DNA of 19,787 bases from Candidatus Cloacimonadota bacterium (lineage in GTDB: Bacteria; Cloacimonadota; Cloacimonadia; Cloacimonadales; TCS61). The notes under the pieces are model-generated. The model worked only from the letters and a program-made list of their open reading frames with translations. It made no database searches and was not told the DNA's origin. Shown here one piece after another: positions 1 through 7,777 of this stretch. The position numbers and the translations under genes are program-made. The first letter of the stretch is position 1. Each line of letters begins with the position of its first letter. Where the stretch lies: assembly GCA_030596265.1 (NCBI GenBank), contig JAUVKM010000008.1, positions 1-19,787 on the forward strand. The letters are read 5' to 3'.

Positions 1-63
1 TTCTATAAACTAAAGGTGAATGGTAAAACTGAATCAGTTAAAAAATGCTTGCTATTGAAGTAA
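1..63 (+). CDS. C-terminal end of a sorting-domain surface protein (5' partial)
   Basis: The first 60 bases translate in frame 1 to FYKLKVNGKTESVKKCLLLK followed by TAA at 61-63. This is the last strand of the same C-terminal sorting module that ends five complete proteins in this window (compare YYKLDVNGKIEV...CLLLK in the protein ending at 6113). The rest of the gene lies left of the window, so its main function cannot be read. The stop codon is about 10 bases from the first attC-like site. The DNA across the stop and into the site resembles the 3' end of cassette C (both have AAGAA...GCTGCTAACA), suggesting related cassettes. Export is inferred from the module alone. Confidence 0.8.
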   Translation, partial: FYKLKVNGKTESVKKCLLLK

Positions 64-73
64 AGAAAGCTGC

Positions 74-144
74 TGCTAACAAAACACTCCACATTCAGAT
101 TGAAAGAAAATCGAGAAGAACGTGGCAGTGTCCAAACATTAGGC
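74..144 (-). repeat. attC-like recombination site 1 (short type)
   Basis: Left box TGCTAAC at 74-80 and right box ATTAGGC at 138-144. Inner arms ACACTCCAC (84-92) and GTGGCAGTGT (122-131) pair perfectly except for an unpaired C at 126. The loop between the arms is purine-rich on the + strand. Strand is given as minus because the GTT core and the side carrying the extra base suggest that orientation; the assignment is an inference. Confidence 0.85.
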
Positions 145-175
145 GTAATAATATATTAAAATATGAGGAGATAAA

Positions 176-2008
176 ATGAAGTTATTAAAGATTTTAGATT
201 TAACAAATCAAATTGAGAAAAATTCGTTTATCAAATTGCTTATTAACATTATGAGCAAAAACGATAATGAAGACACTCAAATTGAGCATATTAAAAATGC
301 AGGTAATGAAAATATGGTAAAAATTTTCAATCTGGATTATGTTCAAGAGGAATTCAAAAAGCAAGTAAAAAATGCAGTCGCTTTTAACTTTAATCTCGAT
401 ATTTTAATTGATATAATTATTCGTGATGGTAATTGTATTATGTCTCGAAATTGGTTTTATGAACTTTATTCTAAAGAAATTTCAAATATCAAAAATGAAG
501 AGAAAAAGCTTAATGATGAGTTGGATGAAGAAAAAAAAGGACACATCGACGAAAGCAGAAAGAGAGATTATTTAATTTATCGCAATTGCGTAGAAACAGC
601 TTATAAAAATGATGAGTTACAAAATCGAGAATGTGTAATAACGCACGATGAATTATCAATATTAAATACATTATCTGATAACTTAGATTTGTCTCAAGAT
701 GAAACAAGAAGCATTTATTACTCTGTTTTGCCATTAATCAAAATGGATAATGATAATATAATAAAAAGTCTTAAAGATTTGGGCTTGCTGTTTTATTCAA
801 AAAAGAATCTTGAAGTTTACATCCCAGAAGAAATTGTCCGAATTTTACGAAAAATGAAAGGCTACGAAGTAGCAAACAAACATTTCAGGCGTGTATTAAA
901 AGAGTTAAAAGATAGTCAAATATCATTAATTTGCAGAAAGCATAATATTGACAGAAATCTTTCGAGATACGAGAAAATCAAAGCAATAATTGAAAAAGGA
1001 TTAAGTATTAGAAATACTCTAACACAGGGAATTTTTAAAGAGCAAGTTAATTTAACAGAGAAGAAAGAATTTATTAATACTCTAATTGAAAAGAATCTTA
1101 AACTTTCATTACCGTCAAAAGGAGTAACTCTTAAAGATAAAATCAATAACCTTATTTTATACTACAACACAATTGAGAAAGACGATAAAATTGAAATTTC
1201 AAATGAAGGTTATGAAAAACTCCTTAAAGATATTCATCGATTAATTCCTGAAACAAATGATATCGTGAAATATGAATTTGAAATTCAAGGTGATTTTATC
1301 CTAAAATTTGATTTATTACTGGATTACAATATCAAACCACGAGATGTTCTTGATTTATTAAAAAAGAGTTCTTTGGTTTCTTTCTGTAAAAATCAACAAA
1401 TCAAGTCTATCGGTAACGTTACCAATAACATTCTCGAATCATATCGAGATACAGAAAGTCTTTACATTGAAAATTATAACTTAATCAGTAATCGAGATTA
1501 TAATGCATTAAAAGAAAATGGGATTAATGTAAAAGAGAGTGAACTTGGTTTAATTTTTGAAAGAACAACAAAAGCAATATTTCATAAACTCGGATTAATT
1601 GTAGATGAACAGTTAAAGAAGAAGATTAATGACAGCAAAAATAAATTAGATATTGTTCTCAAGATTAATGAAAAAGAAATAATAATAATTGAGTGCAAAA
1701 CGCACAAAGATAAAGAGTTTAACAAGTTCAGTTCAGTTTATCGACAAGTAAAAGCGTATCACAAAAGAGCTCAGGATATGGGTTTCAAAGTTATAAAATC
1801 ATTAATTGTTGCTTCTGAGTTTAGTGATGATTTTGTAAATGAATGTGAAATAGATTTTGATTTAAATTTATCATTAATAACAGCAACGACAATGCTGAAC
1901 ATTCTTGAAGCTTTCAAAAAATCAAGACATCAAGCTTTCCCTTACAAATTATTAATGAAAGATGTTTTAATAAACGAATCTCGAATAATAAAAGCAATTA
2001 TGAAGTAA
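176..2008 (+). CDS. PD-(D/E)XK nuclease-like protein with C-terminal catalytic domain
   Basis: 610 aa, no signal peptide or membrane segment, probably cytoplasmic. The start is supported by GAGGAG 6-8 bases upstream. The C-terminal part (about residues 455-585) shows a restriction-endonuclease-like fold signature: helix with E462 (GLIFERTTKAIFHKLG), then KLDIVLKI with D492, then a beta-strand IIIIECK with E506 and K508. This matches the E...D...ExK active site of Mrr/Holliday-resolvase-like nucleases. The region around residues 225-290 is helical and basic (ILRKMKGYEVANKHFRRVLK...) and could be a winged-helix or SAP-like nucleic-acid-binding part; this is only an impression. The N-terminal 200 residues are not recognised. 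It is followed 2 bases later by a small membrane protein, almost certainly co-translated. DNA cleavage is inferred. A role in phage defence is plausible because sedentary integron cassettes often carry defence genes, but nothing here proves it. Confidence 0.7.
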   Translation: MKLLKILDLTNQIEKNSFIKLLINIMSKNDNEDTQIEHIKNAGNENMVKIFNLDYVQEEFKKQVKNAVAFNFNLDILIDIIIRDGNCIMSRNWFYELYSKEISNIKNEEKKLNDELDEEKKGHIDESRKRDYLIYRNCVETAYKNDELQNRECVITHDELSILNTLSDNLDLSQDETRSIYYSVLPLIKMDNDNIIKSLKDLGLLFYSKKNLEVYIPEEIVRILRKMKGYEVANKHFRRVLKELKDSQISLICRKHNIDRNLSRYEKIKAIIEKGLSIRNTLTQGIFKEQVNLTEKKEFINTLIEKNLKLSLPSKGVTLKDKINNLILYYNTIEKDDKIEISNEGYEKLLKDIHRLIPETNDIVKYEFEIQGDFILKFDLLLDYNIKPRDVLDLLKKSSLVSFCKNQQIKSIGNVTNNILESYRDTESLYIENYNLISNRDYNALKENGINVKESELGLIFERTTKAIFHKLGLIVDEQLKKKINDSKNKLDIVLKINEKEIIIIECKTHKDKEFNKFSSVYRQVKAYHKRAQDMGFKVIKSLIVASEFSDDFVNECEIDFDLNLSLITATTMLNILEAFKKSRHQAFPYKLLMKDVLINESRIIKAIMK

Positions 2009-2010
2009 TA

Positions 2011-2412
2011 ATGACATCAAAAGTCAGAAATCTCAAAATATGGAGTAAAGCAGTCGATGCTGTAACAATAATTTGGTTAATCCATTTCATAATGAGTCTT
2101 TTCACAGATTTATTAAATGAAACTTACTCCGTATTATTTTCATATTTCATTTATTCTTTTTTCGTAACTGATTTGATGATTATTTTTATCAACCATAATT
2201 CAAAAAAGAAATTCTTTAAAGAGAACTGGTTTGATGTTTTGATGGTTTTACCTTTATTCAGATTATTCAGATTTGTGAGAATATTAAAAATAGCAAAACT
2301 AAAAAATCTTTTAAAATTGCTAAAAAGATCAAAGAAATTCAAAAGTGGAAAGAAAATTGTCTCTGAATCTTTTGACCTCGGAAGGCAAATGAATGATAGT
2401 GTTAAAAAGTGA
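2011..2412 (+). CDS. Stand-alone voltage-sensor-like membrane protein (S1-S4, no pore)
   Basis: 133 aa, four predicted membrane segments. S1 is about residues 15-31. S2 is about 41-61 and ends with an acidic D54. S3 is about 72-82 (ENWFDVLMVLP, with the N-W-x-D pattern usual for S3 of voltage-gated channels). S4 starts at residue 84 with positive residues every third position: R84, R87, R90, K93, K96, then K102, K105, K108. The protein ends soon after S4, so the S5-pore-S6 part of a channel is absent. It begins 2 bases after the stop of the nuclease-like gene, without a clear separate ribosome binding site, so translational coupling is likely. Function is not known. It could be a membrane sensor or a depolarising effector working with its neighbour, or a fragment of an ion channel kept for another purpose. 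The S4 pattern is clear; the functional link is inference. Confidence 0.7.
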   Translation: MTSKVRNLKIWSKAVDAVTIIWLIHFIMSLFTDLLNETYSVLFSYFIYSFFVTDLMIIFINHNSKKKFFKENWFDVLMVLPLFRLFRFVRILKIAKLKNLLKLLKRSKKFKSGKKIVSESFDLGRQMNDSVKK

Positions 2413-2424
2413 TACCGAAACTAC

Positions 2425-2548
2425 GCCTAACAAGCGTGTCAGCGGGTAGGCTGGGTGGTTTGTTTGGGCTGAATCGTACCGATTCAGGTTTGGTCGGTTT
2501 GTTCGGTCGTGATCGTTCCGATCCCGCCGCACACGCAAAACATTAGGC
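2425..2548 (-). repeat. attC-like recombination site 2 (long type)
   Basis: Left box GCCTAAC 2425-2431, right box ATTAGGC 2542-2548. Arms GCGTGTCAGCGGG and CCCGCCGCACACGC pair with one A-C mismatch and an unpaired C at 2530, 12 bases before the right box. The apical part contains two small hairpins: CTGAATCG/CGATTCAG (2469-2487) and GATCG/CGATC (2511-2523), each with a 3-base loop. It is much more GC-rich than the flanking genes. Confidence 0.9.
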
Positions 2549-2596
2549 GATATTTATTAATTTTGGGCTAATGATCATAATTTGTGGAGGTATTTA

Positions 2597-3391
2597 GTGC
2601 AAGATATTAACAATGGGGTTATTTCTAATAAGAAAATAATAGCTGAATTAACTCAATTTATTGAAGATTTATCAAATTTAATTATTGAAAATGGGCATAC
2701 TGTAATTTTCCTAATAAAAAATAAGCCATTTCAAATCAATACGAATTTATTAGATTCTGCAACTTCAACATTACAAACTATCTTACATTGTGTAGAAAAT
2801 TACAAATTGGGTGATGCACATACACTAACACGAAAATATCGTGATGACATCTTTTTATATCTCTATTTTATTGAAGTCAATTCACGGCATGACGTACTAA
2901 AAAAAGTATCCAATAAACATGAAAACAATATAGTTAAGTGGTTTAATAATTCTCTTAATAACTTGCATATTTCAGAAATAATAAAATATCTCGCTTCCAA
3001 TAATGTTATAGGTGAATGTATTCAAAAGCATGAATTGAAATTAAAGTGGGTACAAATAAATGAGAAATTAAATAATTATGTTCATACTAATGGTATAAAA
3101 TACACTCAAAATAAAAGTAGATCTGTAAAAAATTATAATATTGATATTAACCAACTTTGTGATATGCTGAAGTTTATAACAGTAACCGCAATTGTAATAA
3201 TGATATTGATTAAGCCATATTTTATTGGTTCAATTGACTATATAAATGCTTGCGAAACTGGACAAATACCGACTGAAGGTAGTCAGTATCATGTTGCACC
3301 ATTTGTTGAAAAGTTCATTTATAAATATATTAGAGAATTTGACACCGATTTAATAGCATTCATAAAAGACAAAGTGTATATGGACATTTAA
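2597..3391 (+). CDS. Conserved-looking hypothetical protein with YVHTNG and EGSQY.VAPF motifs and one membrane segment
   Basis: 264 aa from a GTG start at 2597, chosen because GGAGG lies 6-8 bases upstream; the in-frame TTG at 2582 overlaps that ribosome binding site and is unlikely. Family not named. Visible parts: a helical N-terminal half with a RKYRDDIFLYLYF stretch near residues 79-91, a LNNYVHTNG motif near 158-166, one hydrophobic segment about 190-212, and EGSQYHVAPFVEKF near 227-240. The R...H arrangement in helices recalls HEPN-type RNases, but a proper Rx4-6H motif is not evident, so this is only a hint. The last two motifs look like those of a widespread family of uncharacterised bacterial proteins, as far as I can recall. 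It is the first of two genes in the cassette and probably co-transcribed with the next. Confidence 0.7.
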   Translation: MQDINNGVISNKKIIAELTQFIEDLSNLIIENGHTVIFLIKNKPFQINTNLLDSATSTLQTILHCVENYKLGDAHTLTRKYRDDIFLYLYFIEVNSRHDVLKKVSNKHENNIVKWFNNSLNNLHISEIIKYLASNNVIGECIQKHELKLKWVQINEKLNNYVHTNGIKYTQNKSRSVKNYNIDINQLCDMLKFITVTAIVIMILIKPYFIGSIDYINACETGQIPTEGSQYHVAPFVEKFIYKYIREFDTDLIAFIKDKVYMDI

Positions 3392-3424
3392 CTAAAAAAA
3401 TCGAGAATAAGGAAGTTTATAAGC

Positions 3425-4417
3425 ATGATAGAACAGAAAGCTTTAAAAGAAAGTACAATCCGCCTAATAATAGAATCTCTTTCATTAAAAGAAGCCCATA
3501 AATTAGCAAATAAAGTTCTAAAAATAACAGTTAAAGAAGTAAAAAAAGCAAACTTATATAATGTTGAAAAAAACTACAATGATTATATTTATCTTATTAA
3601 TGAATTGACGGAAGAACATCTTAACAAAGATGATATTAAATGGTACTTTAGTATGAATCCATTAAGAGAATGGATGTTTTGTCAAATAAGCAATTTACTT
3701 ATAACAAAGAGAATGTTAATTATAGAAAATGAAGGGTATAGTAGAAATGAAGCAATGATTAAACTCAGAAAATCAATACCTATTTTTGGAAGACCTGATA
3801 AAAGTTTAATGAAATCTTTTAATTTAACAGATAAAGATGACAACCTCCCTCCACCATTGCAAAGGCGTATTGATTTATATGTAGCAAAGTATAAAGAATC
3901 TAATATTATGAAATTTCTTGAGAATTTGGATTTATTTAGTACTTTCAATGCTTTTATAAGAGATGAAATTCAATCAGGTAAATTGAATAATATAAAACAC
4001 TGTGATCATTTAAATATTGAACCGGATATTAAATTATTTGAGTCCACAATAAAAGAACATGAAAATCAATTATTTGGCATAAAATTATATAATGAAAATA
4101 TCTCTCTTTTGTACAAAAAAGATACGGCAGATTGGGCAAATCAACATTACATAAATATTAAACAGAGTGATGAAGATTCCATTAAACGTGCAAAAGAACT
4201 TTTACATGAAATAATAAATTATCCTGATTTTGTTGAATATCTCCGTTTATTTCAATTTCCGCAAATTCATGGTAATCAAATACTTGAAGAAATGACAGAA
4301 AAGGCTAAAATACTTGTACAAACTTATAATGAACTTTTTCCAAATCAACCCAGAGAAAAAGAATTAAATCATGATGAAAAACATATTCTTTTAATGACAT
4401 CAAGTAGCAAATGGTAA
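3425..4417 (+). CDS. Hypothetical protein, helical, cytoplasmic
   Basis: 330 aa, ATG start with AAGGAAG about 9 bases upstream. No signal peptide, membrane segment or recognised catalytic motif. The composition is rich in Lys, Glu, Asn and Ile and looks largely alpha-helical. A loop with PPPLQRRIDLYVAKY lies near residues 141-155. I do not recognise the family. It follows the YVHTNG-motif gene by 33 bases on the same strand inside one integron cassette, so the two were probably acquired together and may act as a pair (for example a membrane-associated component and a soluble partner). That pairing is inferred only from co-mobilisation. Confidence 0.7.
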   Translation: MIEQKALKESTIRLIIESLSLKEAHKLANKVLKITVKEVKKANLYNVEKNYNDYIYLINELTEEHLNKDDIKWYFSMNPLREWMFCQISNLLITKRMLIIENEGYSRNEAMIKLRKSIPIFGRPDKSLMKSFNLTDKDDNLPPPLQRRIDLYVAKYKESNIMKFLENLDLFSTFNAFIRDEIQSGKLNNIKHCDHLNIEPDIKLFESTIKEHENQLFGIKLYNENISLLYKKDTADWANQHYINIKQSDEDSIKRAKELLHEIINYPDFVEYLRLFQFPQIHGNQILEEMTEKAKILVQTYNELFPNQPREKELNHDEKHILLMTSSSKW

Positions 4418-4436
4418 TATTAATGAAAAATCAATC

Positions 4437-4562
4437 GCATAACATATGCACCTGCGGTTGGGTTGGCAGTCCGCTTTCGTCTGAATCGTTCCGATTCAAA
4501 CTTTGGTTTGTCCGCTTTCTGTTGGGATCGTTCCGATCCCGCAGCGTGCTTGAACATTAGTG
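4437..4562 (-). repeat. attC-like recombination site 3 (long type)
   Basis: Left box GCATAAC 4437-4443, right box ATTAGTG 4556-4562. Arms GCACCTGCGG and CCGCAGCGTGC pair with an unpaired C at 4545. Two apical mini-hairpins: GAATCG-TTC-CGATTC (4483-4497) and GGGATCG-TTC-CGATCCC (4524-4540). Confidence 0.9.
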
Positions 4563-6128
4563 GCAATTTATAGAATTGGAGGAAACATGAAAAAAGGTAT
4601 TAGTATTTTATTGATATTTGTATTTTACTCTTTTTTATTTACTCAAGTAAATTTCAATTTTGAATTTTCTTTCGATAAAATTGATTTAGATGATGAATTC
4701 ACAAATATACAGCTATTTGATTACAATAATGATGGAAACGATGAAGTATTTGTAGGTTTCAACTCTGAAGAAATCTTTAGGGTTGTTTGTTATGAATCAA
4801 CAGGAGATACTCTATTTACAATCACAAAAAATAAACTAGATTTTGAAGAATTTGAGAATATGAAAATCTTTGAAGCTAATAGTATAAAATACTTATTAAC
4901 TTGTTCAAATTTTAGCGGTTGGGGTAATAATTATGAAAACGAAGATATTATTCTAATTAGAGTTATTGATTTATATAGTTTTGAAGAATTGATAACTTAT
5001 AATTACGTAACTGAAACGCCGTGGAATGATTATTGTGATTTTCCAACAATTAATAACATTTTAACTATAGAAAATCAAAATAGTACACAAGTATTGATTT
5101 GTTATAATGAGTATTGGGGTTACGGAGATCCAATTGATCCATCTTTTTTTGATGAATCATTTATCGCAAAATTTAATTTTGAAAATAATCAATTAACTGA
5201 ATTAGAAAACATAACTCAATCAGGACTCGAAATACTCTTTAGAGAAGTAAACAACTTTTTCATCTCAATAGGCTTTGAATATGATCATGGTGGAGGTGAA
5301 TGGCCATATAGTTACATATCTTATTTTCTAAAAACAATATCAAATGAAACTCCTGCTGAAATTCAAAGTATTTATAGTGTAGATTCATTTTATGATGATT
5401 TACCAATACAATTTTCAATAATAACACGAAATTATTCTGGTTTAGATTCATATAGTAATCTTTTATATATTAAATCTTATAATTCAGATAGCGGTTACTA
5501 TATTGATATGAAAAACTATTCGAATGATTTGACTGAAATCCTTTGGGAGTGTAGTGATACAGAAACGGGTATTGGCAATATAACTGCTTCAACCTGTGTT
5601 TCAACAAATGAAGGTGATAATTTTGTCTTATATTTTCGAGGATATAATTATGAAGTTAGAAATTTGGTGACTGGTGAAATAAAATTAAGTGGTCAATCAT
5701 CAATAAATCCTTTTCAAATTCTGCGATGTTCAAATGGAGAATTGCTATTTTTTATTGAGGATAGCAATTCATATAATGTTTACTCAATTGATGGTGAAAT
5801 TCAAGTTTCTGTTGATGACAATTTAATATCAAGCATGAACATTGATTTATCTAATCACCCAAACCCATTTAATCCAACTACCACAATTGAGTTTTCAATT
5901 CAAATTGATTCAATAATAAAACTTGCAATTTATAATATCAAAGGGCAGAAAATCAAAACTTTAACTCATAATGAATTTACAAAAGGAAATCATTCAATTG
6001 TTTGGAATGGTGATGATGAATCAGGTAAATATGTAAGCTCAGGAATTTATTATTACAAATTGGATGTTAACGGAAAAATCGAAGTAACAAACAAGTGTCT
6101 GCTATTAAAATGAAGAAGATGCTGCTAA
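4443..6128 (+). mobile_element. Gene cassette C (one sorting-domain protein)
   Basis: Between attC-like sites 3 and 4. Ends TTAGTGGCA and TGCTGCTAA are complementary at 7 of 9 positions. Single gene. Confidence 0.7.
4587..6113 (+). CDS. Secreted protein with C-terminal sorting domain
   Basis: 508 aa. The ATG at 4587 is preceded by GGAGG at a good distance. An in-frame GTG at 4560 lies inside the attC core and would spoil the signal peptide, so it was not used. Residues 1-20 (MKKGISILLIFVFYSFLFTQ) are a signal peptide. Residues 45-53 (DYNNDGNDE) look like an FG-GAP or calcium-loop motif of beta-propeller proteins. The middle is beta-rich and rich in Asn, Tyr and Ser without a recognised fold. 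Residues about 421-508 are the sorting module: HPNPFNPTTTIEFSI, IYNIKGQKIKTL, IVWNGDDESGKYVSSGIYYY and a CLLLK tail. Such modules resemble FlgD-like Ig domains and direct proteins to type IX secretion in related phyla. The stop codon lies 9 bases before the attC site. Role unknown beyond an inferred surface or secreted location. Confidence 0.85.
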   Translation: MKKGISILLIFVFYSFLFTQVNFNFEFSFDKIDLDDEFTNIQLFDYNNDGNDEVFVGFNSEEIFRVVCYESTGDTLFTITKNKLDFEEFENMKIFEANSIKYLLTCSNFSGWGNNYENEDIILIRVIDLYSFEELITYNYVTETPWNDYCDFPTINNILTIENQNSTQVLICYNEYWGYGDPIDPSFFDESFIAKFNFENNQLTELENITQSGLEILFREVNNFFISIGFEYDHGGGEWPYSYISYFLKTISNETPAEIQSIYSVDSFYDDLPIQFSIITRNYSGLDSYSNLLYIKSYNSDSGYYIDMKNYSNDLTEILWECSDTETGIGNITASTCVSTNEGDNFVLYFRGYNYEVRNLVTGEIKLSGQSSINPFQILRCSNGELLFFIEDSNSYNVYSIDGEIQVSVDDNLISSMNIDLSNHPNPFNPTTTIEFSIQIDSIIKLAIYNIKGQKIKTLTHNEFTKGNHSIVWNGDDESGKYVSSGIYYYKLDVNGKIEVTNKCLLLK

Positions 6129-6192
6129 CAGGCGCACCCACATTGAGCGAGAAGAAAAGTTGAAAGAACGTGGCGTGCGCAAAACATTAGGC
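6123..6192 (-). repeat. attC-like recombination site 4 (short type)
   Basis: Left box TGCTAAC 6123-6129, right box ATTAGGC 6186-6192. Arms GCGCACCCAC and GTGGCGTGCGC pair perfectly apart from an unpaired C at 6174. The loop is purine-rich and lacks mini-hairpins. Confidence 0.88.
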
Positions 6193-6247
6193 ACAAAATT
6201 TATGTGTGTTAAGTTTATTGAAAATGATAAAAAAAAGAGGAAAACAA

Positions 6248-6664
6248 ATGAAAAAAATATGTAAAATCGGATTTATAGTTTTTGTAATTGCTTTTATGTT
6301 TACTGCATGTGCTGCTAACTTTGCAGGTACAACTCCAACGGAAAGTACAGATGTTCGTTTTATAACTGGAAATGAAGTTATCTCCAAAAATGACTATGAT
6401 GTTAAGGGTGTGGTAGTTGTTCAGCGGAGTAAGTCATACTTCGACTTCTTTGGTTTAATCAAACCGACTAATAAAGCATTGAGCGAAGTATTTACCGAAG
6501 ATATTGCGAATGAGTTGATACAAAAGGTGATTGAGATTGGTGGTAACGCTGTGATGGATATGCAGATAGTAGATTTCGAAGCTATACCTGGTGGAACTAT
6601 ATATTTAATACCTATTGGTACAGCACAAGTGACAATTCAAGCTACGGCTATAAAAATTAAATAG
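6248..6664 (+). CDS. Small lipoprotein
   Basis: 138 aa from the ATG at 6248, which has AGAGG about 8 bases upstream. Upstream in-frame starts (GTG near 6206, ATG near 6224) would add a charged extension before the signal peptide and are unlikely. MKKICKIGFIVFVIAFMFTAC ends in a lipobox-like FTAC with C21 as the acylation residue. The mature part is about 118 aa with alternating strands (VKGVVVVQRSKSYFDFFG) and a helix leading to IGGNAVMDMQIVDF, a pattern faintly like YbjQ or TRL-type small domains; that likeness is not secure. It sits upstream of a second lipoprotein gene in the same cassette, so the two are probably co-expressed in the cell envelope. Function unknown. Confidence 0.8.
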   Translation: MKKICKIGFIVFVIAFMFTACAANFAGTTPTESTDVRFITGNEVISKNDYDVKGVVVVQRSKSYFDFFGLIKPTNKALSEVFTEDIANELIQKVIEIGGNAVMDMQIVDFEAIPGGTIYLIPIGTAQVTIQATAIKIK

Positions 6665-6715
6665 CAATTATGTAATCATTTATATAAAAAAAATAAAGTA
6701 TAAAAGGTGTATTTT

Positions 6716-7762
6716 ATGAAAAAAATTACAGTTAACCATCGAATCCACAATCTTAGAAAAATAATTTTATTCATTCTGATAATTGGTTTTTCATTGGAAG
6801 GTTGTGTTGTATTTCGATTAGCAGAAGCTTTAAATAGTCGAATAATTTCTGAGGTCTATATTAAAATTAACGATAAAGTAGAGAAAATATCACCTGGAGA
6901 AAATGAAGGTTTATTTGTAACACCAAATATTAATCCTAATGGTGATGAAGTAATATTTCATGGTGCAATATCCGGGTATTCCAGAATTTGGAAATACAAA
7001 ACAATTGGTCGATCTGTAAATGCATTAACTGATAGCAATTATGTTGCAGTTGAACCTTGTTTTAGTTGGGATGGTTCGATGATTGCCTTTGTTGCTGACA
7101 AAGGAATAGAGCAAAAACGAGAAAATATGAAAAAAATTAGCTCGAATCTTCTAAAAATGGCTATGATGTATTTAGGAGGTAATCCCAATATACTAAATCT
7201 GTATGTTATGAATTCTGATGGAAGTAATTTGCGCCAATTAACTACCTGGGATGCTGTCGATATGAGACCTACCTTCAGCCCTGACGGTAAACACATACTT
7301 TTTATGTCTACGTACAAAAGTGGTACAATTAAAAAACGGGATTTATATACAATTTCAATAAATGGAAACGAAGAACCTCAACTAATTCCTAATAGTGAAG
7401 GTGCAAATCGACCTTGGTATTCGGCAGACAGCAAATGGATTTATTATTGGAAGGAAATTGATAAAAGAGGAACACTTTGCAAAATGTCTTCTGATGGTTT
7501 GGAATGGTACCCGCTTGAATTTGATAAAGGAGGAGTTGGCTCTCATGGTCCATTTATTGATCCTACTGGAGAATGGCTATGGTTTCATTCTGTAAAGGAT
7601 AAAGACGATCCAATAAATCAAATTTATAAAATCCAAGTAGATAGTAGTGAAATTATTCCAATTACACCAATTGGTTTTGAAAGAGAACAGGCTGCACATG
7701 TTACTGCAGCAATTAATGGAAATTTTGCTTTTGATGTTCTCAAAGTTCTTAAGAAAAAATAA
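6716..7762 (+). CDS. Lipoprotein with TolB/PD40-like beta-propeller repeats
   Basis: 348 aa from the ATG at 6716 (AAAAGGTG upstream); a GTG at 6707 overlaps the ribosome binding site and was not used. The N-terminus has a long basic region, then a hydrophobic run ending in LEGC (C30), a typical lipobox. The mature part contains at least four PD40-type repeats: NINPNGDEVIFHG, CFSWDGSMIAFVADKG, LYVMNSDGSNLRQLT followed by PTFSPDGKHILFMS, and WYSADSKWIYYWK. These are the blades of a TolB-like propeller. Proteins of this type bind other envelope proteins or act as periplasmic scaffolds; the partner here is unknown. The neighbouring small lipoprotein may be one. The beta-propeller call is strong; any specific role is not supported. 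Confidence 0.85.
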   Translation: MKKITVNHRIHNLRKIILFILIIGFSLEGCVVFRLAEALNSRIISEVYIKINDKVEKISPGENEGLFVTPNINPNGDEVIFHGAISGYSRIWKYKTIGRSVNALTDSNYVAVEPCFSWDGSMIAFVADKGIEQKRENMKKISSNLLKMAMMYLGGNPNILNLYVMNSDGSNLRQLTTWDAVDMRPTFSPDGKHILFMSTYKSGTIKKRDLYTISINGNEEPQLIPNSEGANRPWYSADSKWIYYWKEIDKRGTLCKMSSDGLEWYPLEFDKGGVGSHGPFIDPTGEWLWFHSVKDKDDPINQIYKIQVDSSEIIPITPIGFEREQAAHVTAAINGNFAFDVLKVLKKK

Positions 7763-7777
7763 GTATGATTATTTTGT

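Larger units (their letters stand above)
80..2430 (+). mobile_element. Gene cassette A (nuclease-like + voltage-sensor-like protein)
   Basis: Bounded by attC-like sites 1 and 2. The start after site 1 (TTAGGCGTA at 139-147) is the exact reverse complement of the end before site 2 (TACGCCTAA at 2422-2430), so a circularised copy would form a matched R'/R'' pair. Ends are placed on the inverted-attC model (cut between TAA and C). On the conventional model they shift to about 139 and 2542. Carries two co-oriented genes 2 bases apart. Confidence 0.75.
2431..4442 (+). mobile_element. Gene cassette B (two unrecognised proteins)
   Basis: Between attC-like sites 2 and 3. Its ends TTAGGCGAT (2543-2551) and ATCGCATAA (4434-4442) are complementary with one mismatch in 9. 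Two co-oriented genes 33 bases apart. Confidence 0.7.

Noticed and set aside
2329..2538. 69-aa - strand ORF over attC site 2
   Set aside because: Most of it is the attC palindrome; its codons reflect the hairpins and not a protein.
4560..4586. GTG at 4560 as start of the cassette C gene
   Set aside because: It lies in the attC right box and would put nine extra residues before a clear signal peptide; the ATG at 4587 has a strong ribosome binding site.
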